Source: Paraburkholderia antibiotica (lineage in GTDB: Bacteria; Pseudomonadota; Gammaproteobacteria; Burkholderiales; Burkholderiaceae). Taken from it: a stretch of DNA of 64,000 bases. This document shows positions 53,102 to 62,185 of this stretch, in pieces. The DNA is taken from NCBI RefSeq assembly GCF_012927125.1, contig NZ_JABBFZ010000011.1, positions 62,001 through 126,000 of the forward strand. The letters are read 5' to 3'. Every line of letters begins with the position of its first letter. Positions within the stretch are counted from its first letter, which is position 1. Under the pieces are notes generated by a model. It did not search any database and was not told the origin of the DNA. It worked only from the letters and a program-made list of their open reading frames with translations. A program made the position numbers and the translations under genes.

Positions 53102-53459
53102 CGCTCTCTCCTGTTGATGCCCTACCGCCTGCGTCCGACGACCGAAGCTGATGCCCGCCGCGGCGGTCCCGCCCGGATCGGTCCGTGCGCGGGCATCGGT
53201 CGCGGGGCGCCGTGCGGCCGATGGGCACGGGCGTGGACCGGGTTTCATCATAGGCGCTTCAGATGCCTGCGTCGTGACGGCACGATGAAACGCTTACAGC
53301 TATTACCGCAATAGTCATCTCGAATATTTTCAAAAAAAGAAACAATCTTTCTTGAAAAAGCCACTTTTTTGCGGACCTCATCAGAAATAGACTGTTTTCA
53401 ACGGACCGGCAAACGTGATTCACACCGATCCACTCAACAATCGAAATTTGGAGGTCATC
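53102..53459. other. Divergent intergenic region, OsmC/DUF4148
   Basis: 358 bp without a gene. A near-palindromic AT-rich site is present at about 53327-53358 (TTTTCAAAAAAAGA and TCTTTCTTGAAAA), which could be an operator or hairpin in the promoter area. Confidence 0.5.
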
Positions 53460-53765
53460 ATGAAATCGCTTCTTTCCGCAGTCGTCGTCGCATCTGCCCT
53501 TATCGTTCCGGCTGTGTCGTTCGCCCAGCAGGCCAACGCGCCGGTGTCCCGCGCTCAAGTGCGCGCCGAACTGGTTGCCGCGCAAAAAGCGGGCCTCGTG
53601 TACCAGAACGACACCGAGTATCCGAAGGCCGTGCCGCAAGGCGCGATGGTCGTCGCCGCGGCGCAGGGTTCGCAGGATGTCGGCGGCGTGAAGGCCAGCG
53701 CGTCGGACGCGGGTGCGCCGCAGTCGGTGCAGCAACGGATCTTCTCGACGTATCGTGGCAACTAA
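53460..53765 (+). CDS. Exported DUF4148 protein
   Basis: A 101-residue DUF4148 protein with a signal peptide (MKSLLSAVVVASALIVPAVS, cleavage near FAQQ). SRAQVRAELVAAQKAGLVYQ is the family core. It is small, exported and of unknown role, widespread in Burkholderiales. GGAGG precedes the ATG at 53460. A degenerate tandem repeat (about 53767-53817) follows the stop, then a strong terminator. Confidence 0.9.
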   Translation: MKSLLSAVVVASALIVPAVSFAQQANAPVSRAQVRAELVAAQKAGLVYQNDTEYPKAVPQGAMVVAAAQGSQDVGGVKASASDAGAPQSVQQRIFSTYRGN

Positions 53766-53892
53766 GCACGATAACTGCACGCGATAACCAGGCGCAGTAA
53801 CCACTCGCAGTAAGCAGAAAGTAGTACGGCCGCGCGGTTGGCGGCCTGCAGTGGAAGGCAGTTCGATGTTGTAGTTGTTGCTGCAGCAAGTA

Positions 53893-53929
53893 AAAAGCCC
53901 CGGTTGCGATATTCGCAACCGGGGCTTTT
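53893..53929. terminator. Strong bidirectional terminator after DUF4148
   Basis: AAAAGCCCCGGTTGCGA pairs perfectly with 53913-53929 around a 3-nt loop, ending in TTTT. It lies between the DUF4148 gene and the convergent decarboxylase-like gene. Confidence 0.93.
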
Positions 53930-54021
53930 ATTGAGTCAACGCGTGGCGTTGTCCTGCAGCTGCGGGACGTGTTAAGCGGACGCCATACGGAGCACCACAC
54001 TCTCCGCTCGCGCGTCAAACC

Positions 54022-54579
54022 TCACTCGGCAAACGGCAGGCTCTCCTGCCCCAACGCGCGCATGTCGAACACGTTCAGCGTCATCGCGACGAGCGCGTAA
54101 TAGCCAAGCAGGCCGACCAGGTTGATCACCACCTGATGCCCGAAACGCTCGACCGTCTTCGCATACGTCGCATCCGACACGCGCTTCGTCTCGTACAGCT
54201 CGCTCGCGAAGTCGTAGATCAGCGCGTCGTCGGCGTCCGCGAAATCGGGGCGCTGGCCCTGGCGGATCGTCTCGGCATCCGCTTCGCCGACACCCGCCTC
54301 CAGCGCGATCGGATAGTGGATGTACCACTCGGCCTGCGCCTGCCAGCGCGATGCGGTCACCAGGATCGCGAGTTCCGACAAACGCAGCGGCAAGCCGGTC
54401 TGATAGCGGCAAAACGCGCCCAGACGCTGCGCGTGTTGCGCCAGTTGCGGGCTGTGAATCCAGCCGAGAAACGGCCCGTTCAGGTTGCCGCGCGGGCCGG
54501 TCAGGATTTCGTCGAGCACCGCTTTCTGCTCGGGCGTGGCGGTGGACATCTCGAAGTGAGGCAAACGCTCGGTCATCAT
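54022..54579 (-). CDS. Carboxymuconolactone decarboxylase family protein
   Basis: A 185-residue protein of the CMD/AhpD superfamily. GPFLGWIHSPQLAQHAQRLG, then LRLSELAILVTASRWQAQAE and WYIHYPIALEAGVGE mark the fold. The usual AhpD CxxC is not present, so it is a decarboxylase-like or gamma-lactone type, with His/Glu residues as active-site candidates. It is the last gene of an RpiR-linked group, 28 bp after the transaminase. Start ATG 54579 (a second Met follows directly). Confidence 0.85.
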   Translation of the reverse strand: MMTERLPHFEMSTATPEQKAVLDEILTGPRGNLNGPFLGWIHSPQLAQHAQRLGAFCRYQTGLPLRLSELAILVTASRWQAQAEWYIHYPIALEAGVGEADAETIRQGQRPDFADADDALIYDFASELYETKRVSDATYAKTVERFGHQVVINLVGLLGYYALVAMTLNVFDMRALGQESLPFAE

Positions 54580-54607
54580 CGTTCTCGCTAAGGGCTGGAT
54601 TCGGATC

Positions 54608-55936
54608 TTAAACGGCGGCGAGCGACGCGCCGATCGCATCGGTCAGACGGCTCACGATCTCGTCGATATCGCGCTCGGTGCAGATGAACGGCGGCGCGAG
54701 CAGCACATGATCGCCGCTCTTGCCGTCGACGGTGCCACCCATCGGATACACCATCAGGCCGCGCGCGAACGCCTCGCGCTTGATCGCCGCGTGCAGCTTC
54801 AGTTTCGCATCGAACGGCTCTTTCGTCGTGCGATCCTTCACCAGTTCGACGCCGACGAAGAGGCCGCGCCCGCGCACGTCGCCGATATGCGGATGCTGCG
54901 CGTAGTGCTCGCGCAGCCGGCTGCGCAACTGCTCGCCGCGCGCCTGCACGTTCGGCAGCAGCCTGTCTTCGGCGATCACGCGTTGCACTTCGAGCGCGGC
55001 CGCGCAGGCCGTCGCGTGACCGATGTAGGTATGGCCGTGCTGAAAGAAGCCCGACCCACCGACGATGGTCTGGTAGATGCGGTCGCTCACGAGCGTCGCG
55101 CCGATCGGCTGATAGCCGGCGCCGAGCCCCTTCGCGATCGTCAGGATGTCCGGCGCGACGCCGTCTTCTTCGCACGCGAACAGATAGCCGGTGCGGCCCA
55201 TGCCCGACATGATCTCGTCGAGAATCAGCAGGACCCCGTAACGATCGCAGACCGCGCGGATCTTGCGGAAATACTCGCGCACCGGCGGCACCGCGCCGGC
55301 CGTCGCGCCCACCACCGTTTCCGCGACGAATGCGGCGACCGTATCCGCGCCGAGTTCGAGGATCTTCTGTTCGAGTTCGTCAGCGAGACGCTGCGCGAAC
55401 GCTTCTTCAGTTTCGTCGGCGCGCTGCTCGCGATACGCGTAGCACGGGCTCACGTGATGCGCTTCGATCAGGATCGGCAGGAACGGCTCGCGACGCCAGG
55501 CATTGCCGCCGATCGCCAGCGCGCCGAGCGTGTTGCCGTGATAACTCTGCCGCCGCGCGATGAAATGACGGCGCTGCGTCTCGCCCTTTTCGACAAAATA
55601 CTGCCGCGCGAGCTTCAGCGCGGCCTCGATCGCCTCCGAGCCGCCCGACACGAAGTACACATGTTCGAGCCCCGCTGGCGCGGCGGCGACGAGCCGCTCG
55701 GCCAGTTCCTCGGCCGGCGCGGTCGTGAAGAACGACGTGTGCGCGTACGGCAGTTGCTGCGCCTGACGCTTGATCGCGTCGATCACGCGCTGATTGCTAT
55801 GGCCAAGGCACGAAACCGCCGCGCCGCCCGACGCGTCGATATAACGCTTGCCGGTCGAATCGATGATTTCGATGCCGTCGCCCGCGACGGCCACCGGCAG
55901 GGTTTGCTTCGGAGAACGATGGAAAACGGTGGACAT
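54608..55936 (-). CDS. Class III (aspartate family) aminotransferase
   Basis: A 442-residue class III transaminase. FVSGGSEAIEAALKLARQYF, SYHGNTLGALAIGGN, LILDEIMSGMGRTGYLFACE and the PLP-lysine in TIAKGLGAGYQPIGA (Lys269). It transfers an amino group from an omega-amino acid or diamine. AGGAAC lies upstream of ATG 55936. It begins five bases after the C45 stop codon, so the two are co-transcribed. The substrate is unknown. Confidence 0.93.
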   Translation of the reverse strand: MSTVFHRSPKQTLPVAVAGDGIEIIDSTGKRYIDASGGAAVSCLGHSNQRVIDAIKRQAQQLPYAHTSFFTTAPAEELAERLVAAAPAGLEHVYFVSGGSEAIEAALKLARQYFVEKGETQRRHFIARRQSYHGNTLGALAIGGNAWRREPFLPILIEAHHVSPCYAYREQRADETEEAFAQRLADELEQKILELGADTVAAFVAETVVGATAGAVPPVREYFRKIRAVCDRYGVLLILDEIMSGMGRTGYLFACEEDGVAPDILTIAKGLGAGYQPIGATLVSDRIYQTIVGGSGFFQHGHTYIGHATACAAALEVQRVIAEDRLLPNVQARGEQLRSRLREHYAQHPHIGDVRGRGLFVGVELVKDRTTKEPFDAKLKLHAAIKREAFARGLMVYPMGGTVDGKSGDHVLLAPPFICTERDIDEIVSRLTDAIGASLAAV

Positions 55937-55941
55937 GGTGT

Positions 55942-57030
55942 TCAGTTCCTGGTGGTTTCGGCGTGGGGTCGAACGCGAGCGTCGGGGGTCGCGCGGGCGA
56001 TAAAGGTGTCGAACGCGCATTGGCCATGACGATAGGCTTTCATCGATACGCCCGCGTCGCTAATGTCGAAGAGTGCGGTGGCGAGCGTATTTTCGTCGTC
56101 GGGATCGTGCGGGTCGTCGCGATAGATCGGCAAACCGGACGGCGCGCGGTCGTGCAGCACGTCGAGCAACGCCGAGGCCGGCAGCGCACCGTTGCCGGCC
56201 AGCGCGGGCAGCAACGCATTCACGCGCAATTGCCGGTCGCGCGACGACTCGGTGACGATTTGCGCCTCCGCTTCGCAGCCCGGATGAATCATGTGATTCG
56301 CGTGGCCGGCGCGTTTTTCCACCTGTTGCACCGAGCAGCGCCGGGCGCTCGCTTCGACGCTGAAGAGCCGCGCGTCGCCCGCGCAGCCGAGCGTGTGATG
56401 AAAGCCGCTCGCCGCCGGCACGTCGCGCAGGATCTGCAATGCCGCGTCGAGCGACGTGGCACCGAGCACCGCGCGCGCGAGGATCATGCGCGGCACGCCG
56501 GCAGCCGGTGTGCGGATGCGTAGATTGTTGATGGCTTGCACGAGCCCGGCCCGGTTCGCCGCGAACGTATGCCCCGGCAGCGAGCCGGGATAGTAGAAGC
56601 TGACGAAGCCGGGCCGGCCGTTTGGCTGGACCTCGACCACCGCGCAGCGCTCGCGTAGAAACGGGTCGCCATCTTCGTTGTGGGCGATGAAACGGGTGTC
56701 GCCTTCGATCGCCGCGAGCGTCGTGCAGCCGTCGGGCGCGTTGTGGATCAGCTCGCCGCGGCAGTTCCACAGAAACACGTCTTCGGCGGGCCAGCCGATG
56801 CCGGCCGCGATACCGTCGAGCTCGGCAACCAGCGCCGGAAAATGTGCGCGCGCCGCGTCGCGCAATGCCTGCACGAACGGCTCGCCGCGCCAGCGCCGCA
56901 CCGCCTGCCACGCCGCGCTCTGCGCCATGTACTCGGCAAACACCGGCCGCGCGATTTCGCCGAGCTGGAGGCCGATCTCATACGGCTCGCCACTGATCTG
57001 AAAAACCTTGAATTCCTGCTTCGATGCCAC
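55942..57030 (-). CDS. C45 family (penicillin acyltransferase-like) hydrolase
   Basis: A 362-residue Ntn-type hydrolase of the C45 family. The expected N-terminal nucleophile after self-cleavage is Cys102 in DGCTTLAAIEGD; the HNEDGDPFLRERCAVVEV block and the YPGSLPGHTFAANRAGLVQA region belong to the beta-subunit. It would hydrolyse or transfer acyl groups on amide bonds, perhaps N-acyl amino compounds. I start at GTG 57030 since the upstream part of the frame contains the promoter; the frame at 57090 begins with TTG inside the -35 element. It forms a unit with the transaminase. Confidence 0.85.
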   Translation of the reverse strand: MASKQEFKVFQISGEPYEIGLQLGEIARPVFAEYMAQSAAWQAVRRWRGEPFVQALRDAARAHFPALVAELDGIAAGIGWPAEDVFLWNCRGELIHNAPDGCTTLAAIEGDTRFIAHNEDGDPFLRERCAVVEVQPNGRPGFVSFYYPGSLPGHTFAANRAGLVQAINNLRIRTPAAGVPRMILARAVLGATSLDAALQILRDVPAASGFHHTLGCAGDARLFSVEASARRCSVQQVEKRAGHANHMIHPGCEAEAQIVTESSRDRQLRVNALLPALAGNGALPASALLDVLHDRAPSGLPIYRDDPHDPDDENTLATALFDISDAGVSMKAYRHGQCAFDTFIARATPDARVRPHAETTRN

Positions 57031-57055
57031 GGGCGTACCATCTTCAACATTCGGT

Positions 57056-57090
57056 ACGTATTTATACGTCAATACAACATTTGTTGTCAA
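57056..57090 (-). promoter_or_regulatory. Promoter with overlapping palindromes before the C45 gene
   Basis: On the minus strand TTGACA (57085-57090) and TATAAA (57061-57066) are 18 bp apart. A perfect palindrome ACAACAAATGTTGT (57074-57087) overlaps the spacer and the -35. A second palindrome ACGTATAAATACGT (57056-57069) covers the -10. A repressor bound here would block transcription. The core AACAAATGTT also occurs upstream of the RpiR gene. Confidence 0.82.
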
Positions 57091-57197
57091 ATAAAGTTGA
57101 GCGACACCAGATGGAGCATGGGCCGTGCTCCCTTCGCTTCATGCGTGCCTGATGGCGGGAAATCGACGGGAAAAGAAAGCGCTGGCGGGCGTTCGGT

Positions 57198-58052
57198 TCA
57201 GGGCACGTATGCGCCCTTCGTATGCAGCGATTGCTCGGCAAGCGCGAGCTGCTCGACCGCGTCCGCGCCTTCGAGCGCGAGCAGATGCGCGACCAGCGCC
57301 TCGGCGATCGCGGTGGCGGCCACCAGCGACGGGAAGAACGACGGGCTTTCGTGCGAAAAAATCAGCACTTTCTCGGCGTTCAGCGCGATCGGCGACACCG
57401 CGCTGTCGGTGATCGCGATCAGCTTGCTGCCTTTTTCGAGCGCGGCCTCGGCGACGCGCGCCGCTTCGACCGAATACGGAGCGAAGCTGATCACGATAGT
57501 CGCGCTGTCGCGCTCGATCGTGCGCAACTGCATTTCGAGCGTGCCGGCCTCGCCGTTGAGCAGCGACACCGACGGACGGAACAGCCGGTAGCCGTACACG
57601 AGCCCGAAGGCGACCGAGTAACACGAGCGAAAGCCGGCGACGTGCACGTGCGGCGCGCGCCGCAACACCCGCGCGGCCTCGACGATCACGCGACCGTTAT
57701 GCGCGGCGGTCGCGTCGAGATTGTGCTGCTGCGCGACGAGCAGATCGTTGGCGAGCGCGTCCTTCGATTTGACCAGCGAGCGCGCGCGGCTCGTCAGCGG
57801 TTCGGGCCGCGTGCGCACGCGCGCGACGAACAGGTTGCGCAGTTCGTTCCAGCCGGGAAAGCCGAGTTGCTGCGACAGCCGCACCAGCGAAGCCGGCTGC
57901 ACCTGCGCGCGCTCGGCGACCTTGCGCATCGACGACACCGCGACCTCGTCGGGATGATCGAGCAGGAAGCCCGCGCCCATCTGGAACTGCGGGCTCAGTT
58001 CGGAGAAGCGCGCCCGGATCAGGGCGACGAGCTGGTCGAAGCTGTCTGGCAT
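57198..58052 (-). CDS. MurR/RpiR family transcriptional regulator
   Basis: A 284-residue regulator. The N-terminal helix-turn-helix (about 1-77) contains DEVAVSSMRKVAERAQVQPA and SLVRLSQQLGFPGWNELRNL. A SIS domain follows (about 125-260, HVAGFRSCYSVAFGLVYGYR, IVISFAPYSVEAARVAEAAL). RpiR proteins usually sense phosphosugars but here the operon is for amino compounds. It is on the same strand as the C45 gene, 167 bp upstream, and the box before its own start suggests autoregulation. Confidence 0.9.
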   Translation of the reverse strand: MPDSFDQLVALIRARFSELSPQFQMGAGFLLDHPDEVAVSSMRKVAERAQVQPASLVRLSQQLGFPGWNELRNLFVARVRTRPEPLTSRARSLVKSKDALANDLLVAQQHNLDATAAHNGRVIVEAARVLRRAPHVHVAGFRSCYSVAFGLVYGYRLFRPSVSLLNGEAGTLEMQLRTIERDSATIVISFAPYSVEAARVAEAALEKGSKLIAITDSAVSPIALNAEKVLIFSHESPSFFPSLVAATAIAEALVAHLLALEGADAVEQLALAEQSLHTKGAYVP

Positions 58053-58077
58053 GGGAGGGAACTGCGGTGGTGAACGA

Positions 58078-58091
58078 TGACAACAAATGTT
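58078..58091. promoter_or_regulatory. RpiR box upstream of the rpiR-type gene
   Basis: TGACAACAAATGTT is identical to the minus-strand sequence at 57076-57089, over 14 bases. It contains the palindromic core AACAAATGTT. It lies 26 bp upstream of the RpiR start, so the regulator may control itself and the C45-transaminase group. Confidence 0.8.
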
Positions 58092-58165
58092 ACCACTGGG
58101 TGGGCGCGCTCAACGGGAGCTGCGTCCCGGGTCGTCTCCAACAGGCATGCCCTCACCGCCCATGC

Positions 58166-58855
58166 TCACCGCCGGTCCTTGCCCGTCTTCGTGGCGACAT
58201 GGCCGCTGCGCGCGCTGCCCCGCCTGCGCCACACGAACGACGTCACGAATCCCACCGCGACAAGCAGCGCAATCAGGAGACCCATGCCCATGCCGGTCAT
58301 CGCGTGGGAGACGTCGACCGGGGATGCCGCGACAGCACCGGATGCCGCGGCCGTCGCGGATGCGTCCTGCGTCACCGGCTGCGGCAGCGCCACGCCGGCC
58401 GCGCTCCCTTGTCGTACCAGCGATGCCTCCGACGTCGGCGCAGCCACGACCGGCTGGGACGCCACGAGCGGCGGCGCGTCCGGATTCGGGCCGACGGGCG
58501 CCATCGCGGTATCCGACATCGCGCCGGGCGCCGCTGCCTGAGGCTGGACGATGAGCGAGCCGGCCATCGTCTTCCATTGCGCAAAGACACCATCGATGCA
58601 ATGGACGTCGACGCACGCGTTGCGCGCCTGCCGCCACCGAGCCAGTTGGGCCGACGAGAGTCGACCGCTGTTTAGCAACGTCTGTTGCTGCGCGAAGATG
58701 TCGTCGTATTCGTTGCTCAGAATCGCGTGATCGCAGATGACCCGCTCGGCGGGTTGGCGCGTGGTCGCGCATTGAAGATCGCTCGCCCATGCGCCGCCTG
58801 AAATCGACGCCGTCATGGCTAGCAGCAAGACCAAACCTGTTCGTACCGGACGCAC
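58166..58855 (-). CDS. Exported LprI-like protein with C-terminal membrane segment
   Basis: A 229-residue protein with a signal peptide (MRPVRTGLVLLLAMTASISG, cleavage near AWAS), then an LprI/DUF1311-type helical module (about 25-90, CATTRQPAERVICDHAILSN, then WRQARNACVDVHCIDGVFAQ) with four Cys that may form two disulfides. An Ala/Pro/Thr-rich linker (about 100-185) is followed by a membrane helix (GMGLLIALLVAVGFVTSFVW) and a basic tail. AAGGAGG precedes GTG 58855; a longer start exists at 58876. LprI-like proteins can bind lysozyme, but that role is not shown here. Confidence 0.8.
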   Translation of the reverse strand: MRPVRTGLVLLLAMTASISGGAWASDLQCATTRQPAERVICDHAILSNEYDDIFAQQQTLLNSGRLSSAQLARWRQARNACVDVHCIDGVFAQWKTMAGSLIVQPQAAAPGAMSDTAMAPVGPNPDAPPLVASQPVVAAPTSEASLVRQGSAAGVALPQPVTQDASATAAASGAVAASPVDVSHAMTGMGMGLLIALLVAVGFVTSFVWRRRGSARSGHVATKTGKDRR

Positions 58856-58998
58856 CCGTCCTCCTTGAATGTGCATATCGTGATTCGTGATCGAACGCTG
58901 GCGATAAGGTCCGTGCGGGTCCATGCGGGTCTGTGCTGCACCGCATGGAGGCCGCGCTTACGGACATTTACCGGTTGCGTAGCAGAGCGCGTGCCCGT

Positions 58999-59685
58999 TC
59001 AAGCGCGAGTCGCGCCGAAAGCTGCCCCGACCTGGCTTGCGCTCACCGGACAACCATCGGGCCTGGGCACCACGATGTAGCCACCCAGGTCGTCGCCATA
59101 GGCCACGACGCGGTTCTCGAGCAGATAGCGCGCGGCCAACGCACAGAGCGCCGCGTCGACATCGTCGATAGATCCGAGCGATGCCGCGTCGATCCCTTCC
59201 CGTTTGAGGATTTCGCGGCGCTGGGTTCCTTTTTTCTTCGCGGATGCCTGCTTCGTACCGAGGAACGCACAGGTTATCGCGTGCGGAAACGTTTCGAAGC
59301 ACACGCGACCCGCGCGCGTCCCGCCATTTGCGAAAAGCGCGAAGTGTTCGGCAAAGACGTCGTACACACGCTCGCCGTTGAACATCCAGCCGTAAAAGCC
59401 GCTTGTGCTGGCTAGCGCCCGTTCGCGATGCGGCGTGGCAAACGAAAAGATTTTTTGTTCCGCCAGCACCTTCTCGGCGCGTCTTCCGACGTCACCGCTA
59501 CGCCATCGGCATGGCGCGTCGACGCCCACCGCCGTGACGTCGTATTCGCGGCATATCTCAAGCATTTGCTCCGGCGTTGCCTTGCGCAGATTGCGCACGA
59601 TCTCGGTGCCTCGCAGGATCACCAGATGATTCCGCTTGCGCTCTCCGCCGACGTCAATGCCCGCTACGGTGGGTGGTGGCTTCAT
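58999..59685 (-). CDS. DUF429 family protein
   Basis: A 228-residue protein with the DUF429 features: TVAGIDVGGERKRNHLVILR near the start, VDAPCRWRSGD, and a C-terminal DVDAALCALAARYLLENRVV. The fold resembles RNase H-like nucleases. An AAGGAC lies before ATG 59685; longer frames lack such a site. It is isolated, followed by an LprI-like gene. The function is unknown. Confidence 0.85.
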   Translation of the reverse strand: MKPPPTVAGIDVGGERKRNHLVILRGTEIVRNLRKATPEQMLEICREYDVTAVGVDAPCRWRSGDVGRRAEKVLAEQKIFSFATPHRERALASTSGFYGWMFNGERVYDVFAEHFALFANGGTRAGRVCFETFPHAITCAFLGTKQASAKKKGTQRREILKREGIDAASLGSIDDVDAALCALAARYLLENRVVAYGDDLGGYIVVPRPDGCPVSASQVGAAFGATRA

Positions 59686-59793
59686 GGTGTCCTTCCGCTT
59701 TTTACCCACATCTGGCAGCCGTCGCGCCGGCGCTTGAGCTCTCGCCCAAAGCTTTGCGCTCACACAGTTTTCTTCATTAGGGCCGCACGAAGA

Positions 59794-59823
59794 CGAAAAA
59801 CTTTGCACGTGCAAAGTTTTTCG
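59794..59823. repeat. 30-bp perfect palindrome with AT-rich arms
   Basis: Two 15-bp arms, CGAAAAACTTTGCAC and its complement, meet at CACGTG with no loop. It lies between the AGL stop at 59903 and the DUF429 start at 59685 on the minus strand. It ends in TTTTTCG on either strand, so it could terminate the AGL transcript or serve as an operator for DUF429. Confidence 0.82.
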
Positions 59824-59902
59824 ATCAAATCAGGTTTTGGCCGTCCTGGACCCAGCTTACGCATCGCCGCCGGCACTCCCGCCCCCGCCAACCCCGCAAA
59901 AC

Positions 59903-62185
59903 TCAAAGCAACGCCACCACCCTGACATCCCCCTGCTCCGCCGACGCCACCACCTTCTCGCCGATCCGGCGGAACGTGATCGACACCGACGCATCGCCGA
60001 CCCGCAGATCGCTGACCTCGAGCCAGTCGATACCCTCGGGCAGCATCGGCTGTTCGATCACCACCTCGCGCCGCTCGGCGTCGATCGTGATGCCGAGGCA
60101 TGCCTCAAGCATCATGAACGGTGAACCGGCCGCCCACGCCTGCGGCAGACACGCGACCGGATAGGCGGTGGGCGGCTCGCCGCGCCGGCGCGGGAACCCG
60201 CAGAACAGCTCCGGCAGACGCATGTCGAAATTGACTGCCGCCTGGAACAGCGCCTGCAGCAACCGCACCGCCGACGCCTTGCCGCCGTAGCGCGACAGGC
60301 CGCGCGCGCACAGCGCGTTGTCGTGCGGCCAGACCGACCCGTTGTGGTACGCCATCGGATTGAAGCGCGCCTGGCTCGCGGCCAGCGTGCGCACGCCCCA
60401 GCCGGTATGGAACAGCGTCGAGTCGAGCGCGCGCACCACCGCCTCGCCGCGCTCGCGCGTCGGCAGACCGAAGGCCAGCAGGTGCCCCGCGTTCGATGCC
60501 ATCACGCGGCACAGTTCGCCGTGTCCGTCGAGCGCGATGCCGTAGAAGCCGGCCTCGTCCATCCAGTACTTTTCCTCGACGCAGCGGCGGATCTTCTTCG
60601 CGCGTTCCGCGTATTGCGCGGCCGCGTCGCGCAGACCGCGCAGCTTCGAGAACCGCGCCATCGTGTCGAACGCGGCGCTCGCGTAAGCCTGCACTTCGAC
60701 GAGCGCGATCGGGCCGTCGGGGAAGCGGCCGTCGGCGTGGAACACCGAATCGTGACTGTCTTTCCAGCCCTGATTCGCGAGGCCGCCGTCCGACTCGCGC
60801 TGATAGTCGAGCAGGCCGAAGCGGTTTTTATCGCACACGCCCGCGACCCAGCCGGCCGCGCTCTCGAGCGCCGGCCACAGTTCGTCGACGAGCGAGGTGT
60901 CGCCGGTGCGGGCCACATAGGCGCCCGCCAGCACGATAAAGAGCGGCGTGGTGTCGACGCCGCCGTAGTACAGCGCGAACGGCACCTCGCCGGCCGCGGC
61001 CATTTCGCCCTTGCGCATCTCGTGCATGATCTTGCCGGGCGCGGCATCGCGGAACGGCGAATTCTCGTGCGCCTGATGGTCGGCGAGAAAACGCAGCACG
61101 CCCGCGGCCAGATGCGGCTGCAACCACAGCGTCTGCAACGACGTGATCACCGCATCGCGGCCGAATGGCGTCGAAAACCACGGGATGCCGGCGTACGGAT
61201 ACGGGCCGGTGGCGAGGTCGGTGGTCAGCAGACTCAGGTCCGCGAACGAGCGGTCGATCCATGCGTTGAACAACGGATTGCTGGTGCGCATGCGCGCGCT
61301 CGCGCGGCGGCGCTCGCGCATCACGAGGTGGGCATCGACCAGCGCGGCACGCACCGCCGAGCGGCCGACGCGCGGACGCTCCGCGTCGATCTGCGACATG
61401 TGCGCTTCGCTTTGCGCATGCATCGGTTGCGCCACATCGGCGCCGGGCTTGCCGCTCATCGGCACCACGTGCACCGCCACCGACAGATAGATCGACACGC
61501 ATGCCTGCGCCGGCAGCTTGATCGTGTAATCGGCGCGGTCGGCGAACAGCTTGTCCGGCTGCGGCGAGAACGCGATCTGCACGTTGCGCGCCACATCGTC
61601 GAGACCGATATAGCCGAGCAGCACCTCCTGATTCTCGACGCGCGCCGGCTCGACGTGACCCTGCTTGTCACGCTTCAGGCCGCGCACTTCGAACATGTCG
61701 CGGAAGTCGCTGGCAAACGAAATGGACAGCGGCACGATCGCGTCGCTGGTGCCATAGTTGGTCAGCTCGATCGCCTCGTTGAGCACGGTGCCCGACAGCA
61801 CGCGCACGCGCTCGACGTGAATCACGCCTTCGGGGGTGCTATTGCCGCCGAGCGGCGGCAGCGGACGATTGGTCAGATGCGCGGTGAACGACGTGTTGTC
61901 GCTGCTGACGCTGCCCGACAGCAGCGACGGCGCGCGGCCGCCGAAGGTCAGGCGCAGTTGCGACAGCACGCGTGTGTCGTTGACGAACAGGCCATCGTCG
62001 TGGCCGGTGATATCGCCGAGCGGATCGTTGACGATGAACGTATCGCCCGACTTGAGCACGTGCTGCGCGGCGCTCGCGACGTTGAGGTTTTCTGTCGGGA
62101 TGAAAACGCCGTCCTGCTCGGCCTCGCGATGATCGACGCCGCCCGAATGGGTCAGCCCGCCGAGGGCTTCTGGCTGCTGTGTCAA
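59903..62185 (-). CDS. Amylo-alpha-1,6-glucosidase (glycogen-debranching family)
   Basis: A 760-residue glycogen-debranching-type enzyme. An N-terminal beta-sandwich domain (about 40-270, KSGDTFIVNDPLGDITGHDD) is followed by an alpha/alpha barrel (about 300-720) with TTDLATGPYPYAGIPWFSTP, GRDAVITSLQTLWLQPHLAA and VWPHDNALCARGLSRYGGKA. Such AGL-type proteins debranch glycogen or trehalose-linked polymers. I start at TTG 62185, which has AGGAG five bases upstream. It stands alone between DUF429 and gltA. Confidence 0.88.
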   Translation of the reverse strand: MTQQPEALGGLTHSGGVDHREAEQDGVFIPTENLNVASAAQHVLKSGDTFIVNDPLGDITGHDDGLFVNDTRVLSQLRLTFGGRAPSLLSGSVSSDNTSFTAHLTNRPLPPLGGNSTPEGVIHVERVRVLSGTVLNEAIELTNYGTSDAIVPLSISFASDFRDMFEVRGLKRDKQGHVEPARVENQEVLLGYIGLDDVARNVQIAFSPQPDKLFADRADYTIKLPAQACVSIYLSVAVHVVPMSGKPGADVAQPMHAQSEAHMSQIDAERPRVGRSAVRAALVDAHLVMRERRRASARMRTSNPLFNAWIDRSFADLSLLTTDLATGPYPYAGIPWFSTPFGRDAVITSLQTLWLQPHLAAGVLRFLADHQAHENSPFRDAAPGKIMHEMRKGEMAAAGEVPFALYYGGVDTTPLFIVLAGAYVARTGDTSLVDELWPALESAAGWVAGVCDKNRFGLLDYQRESDGGLANQGWKDSHDSVFHADGRFPDGPIALVEVQAYASAAFDTMARFSKLRGLRDAAAQYAERAKKIRRCVEEKYWMDEAGFYGIALDGHGELCRVMASNAGHLLAFGLPTRERGEAVVRALDSTLFHTGWGVRTLAASQARFNPMAYHNGSVWPHDNALCARGLSRYGGKASAVRLLQALFQAAVNFDMRLPELFCGFPRRRGEPPTAYPVACLPQAWAAGSPFMMLEACLGITIDAERREVVIEQPMLPEGIDWLEVSDLRVGDASVSITFRRIGEKVVASAEQGDVRVVALL

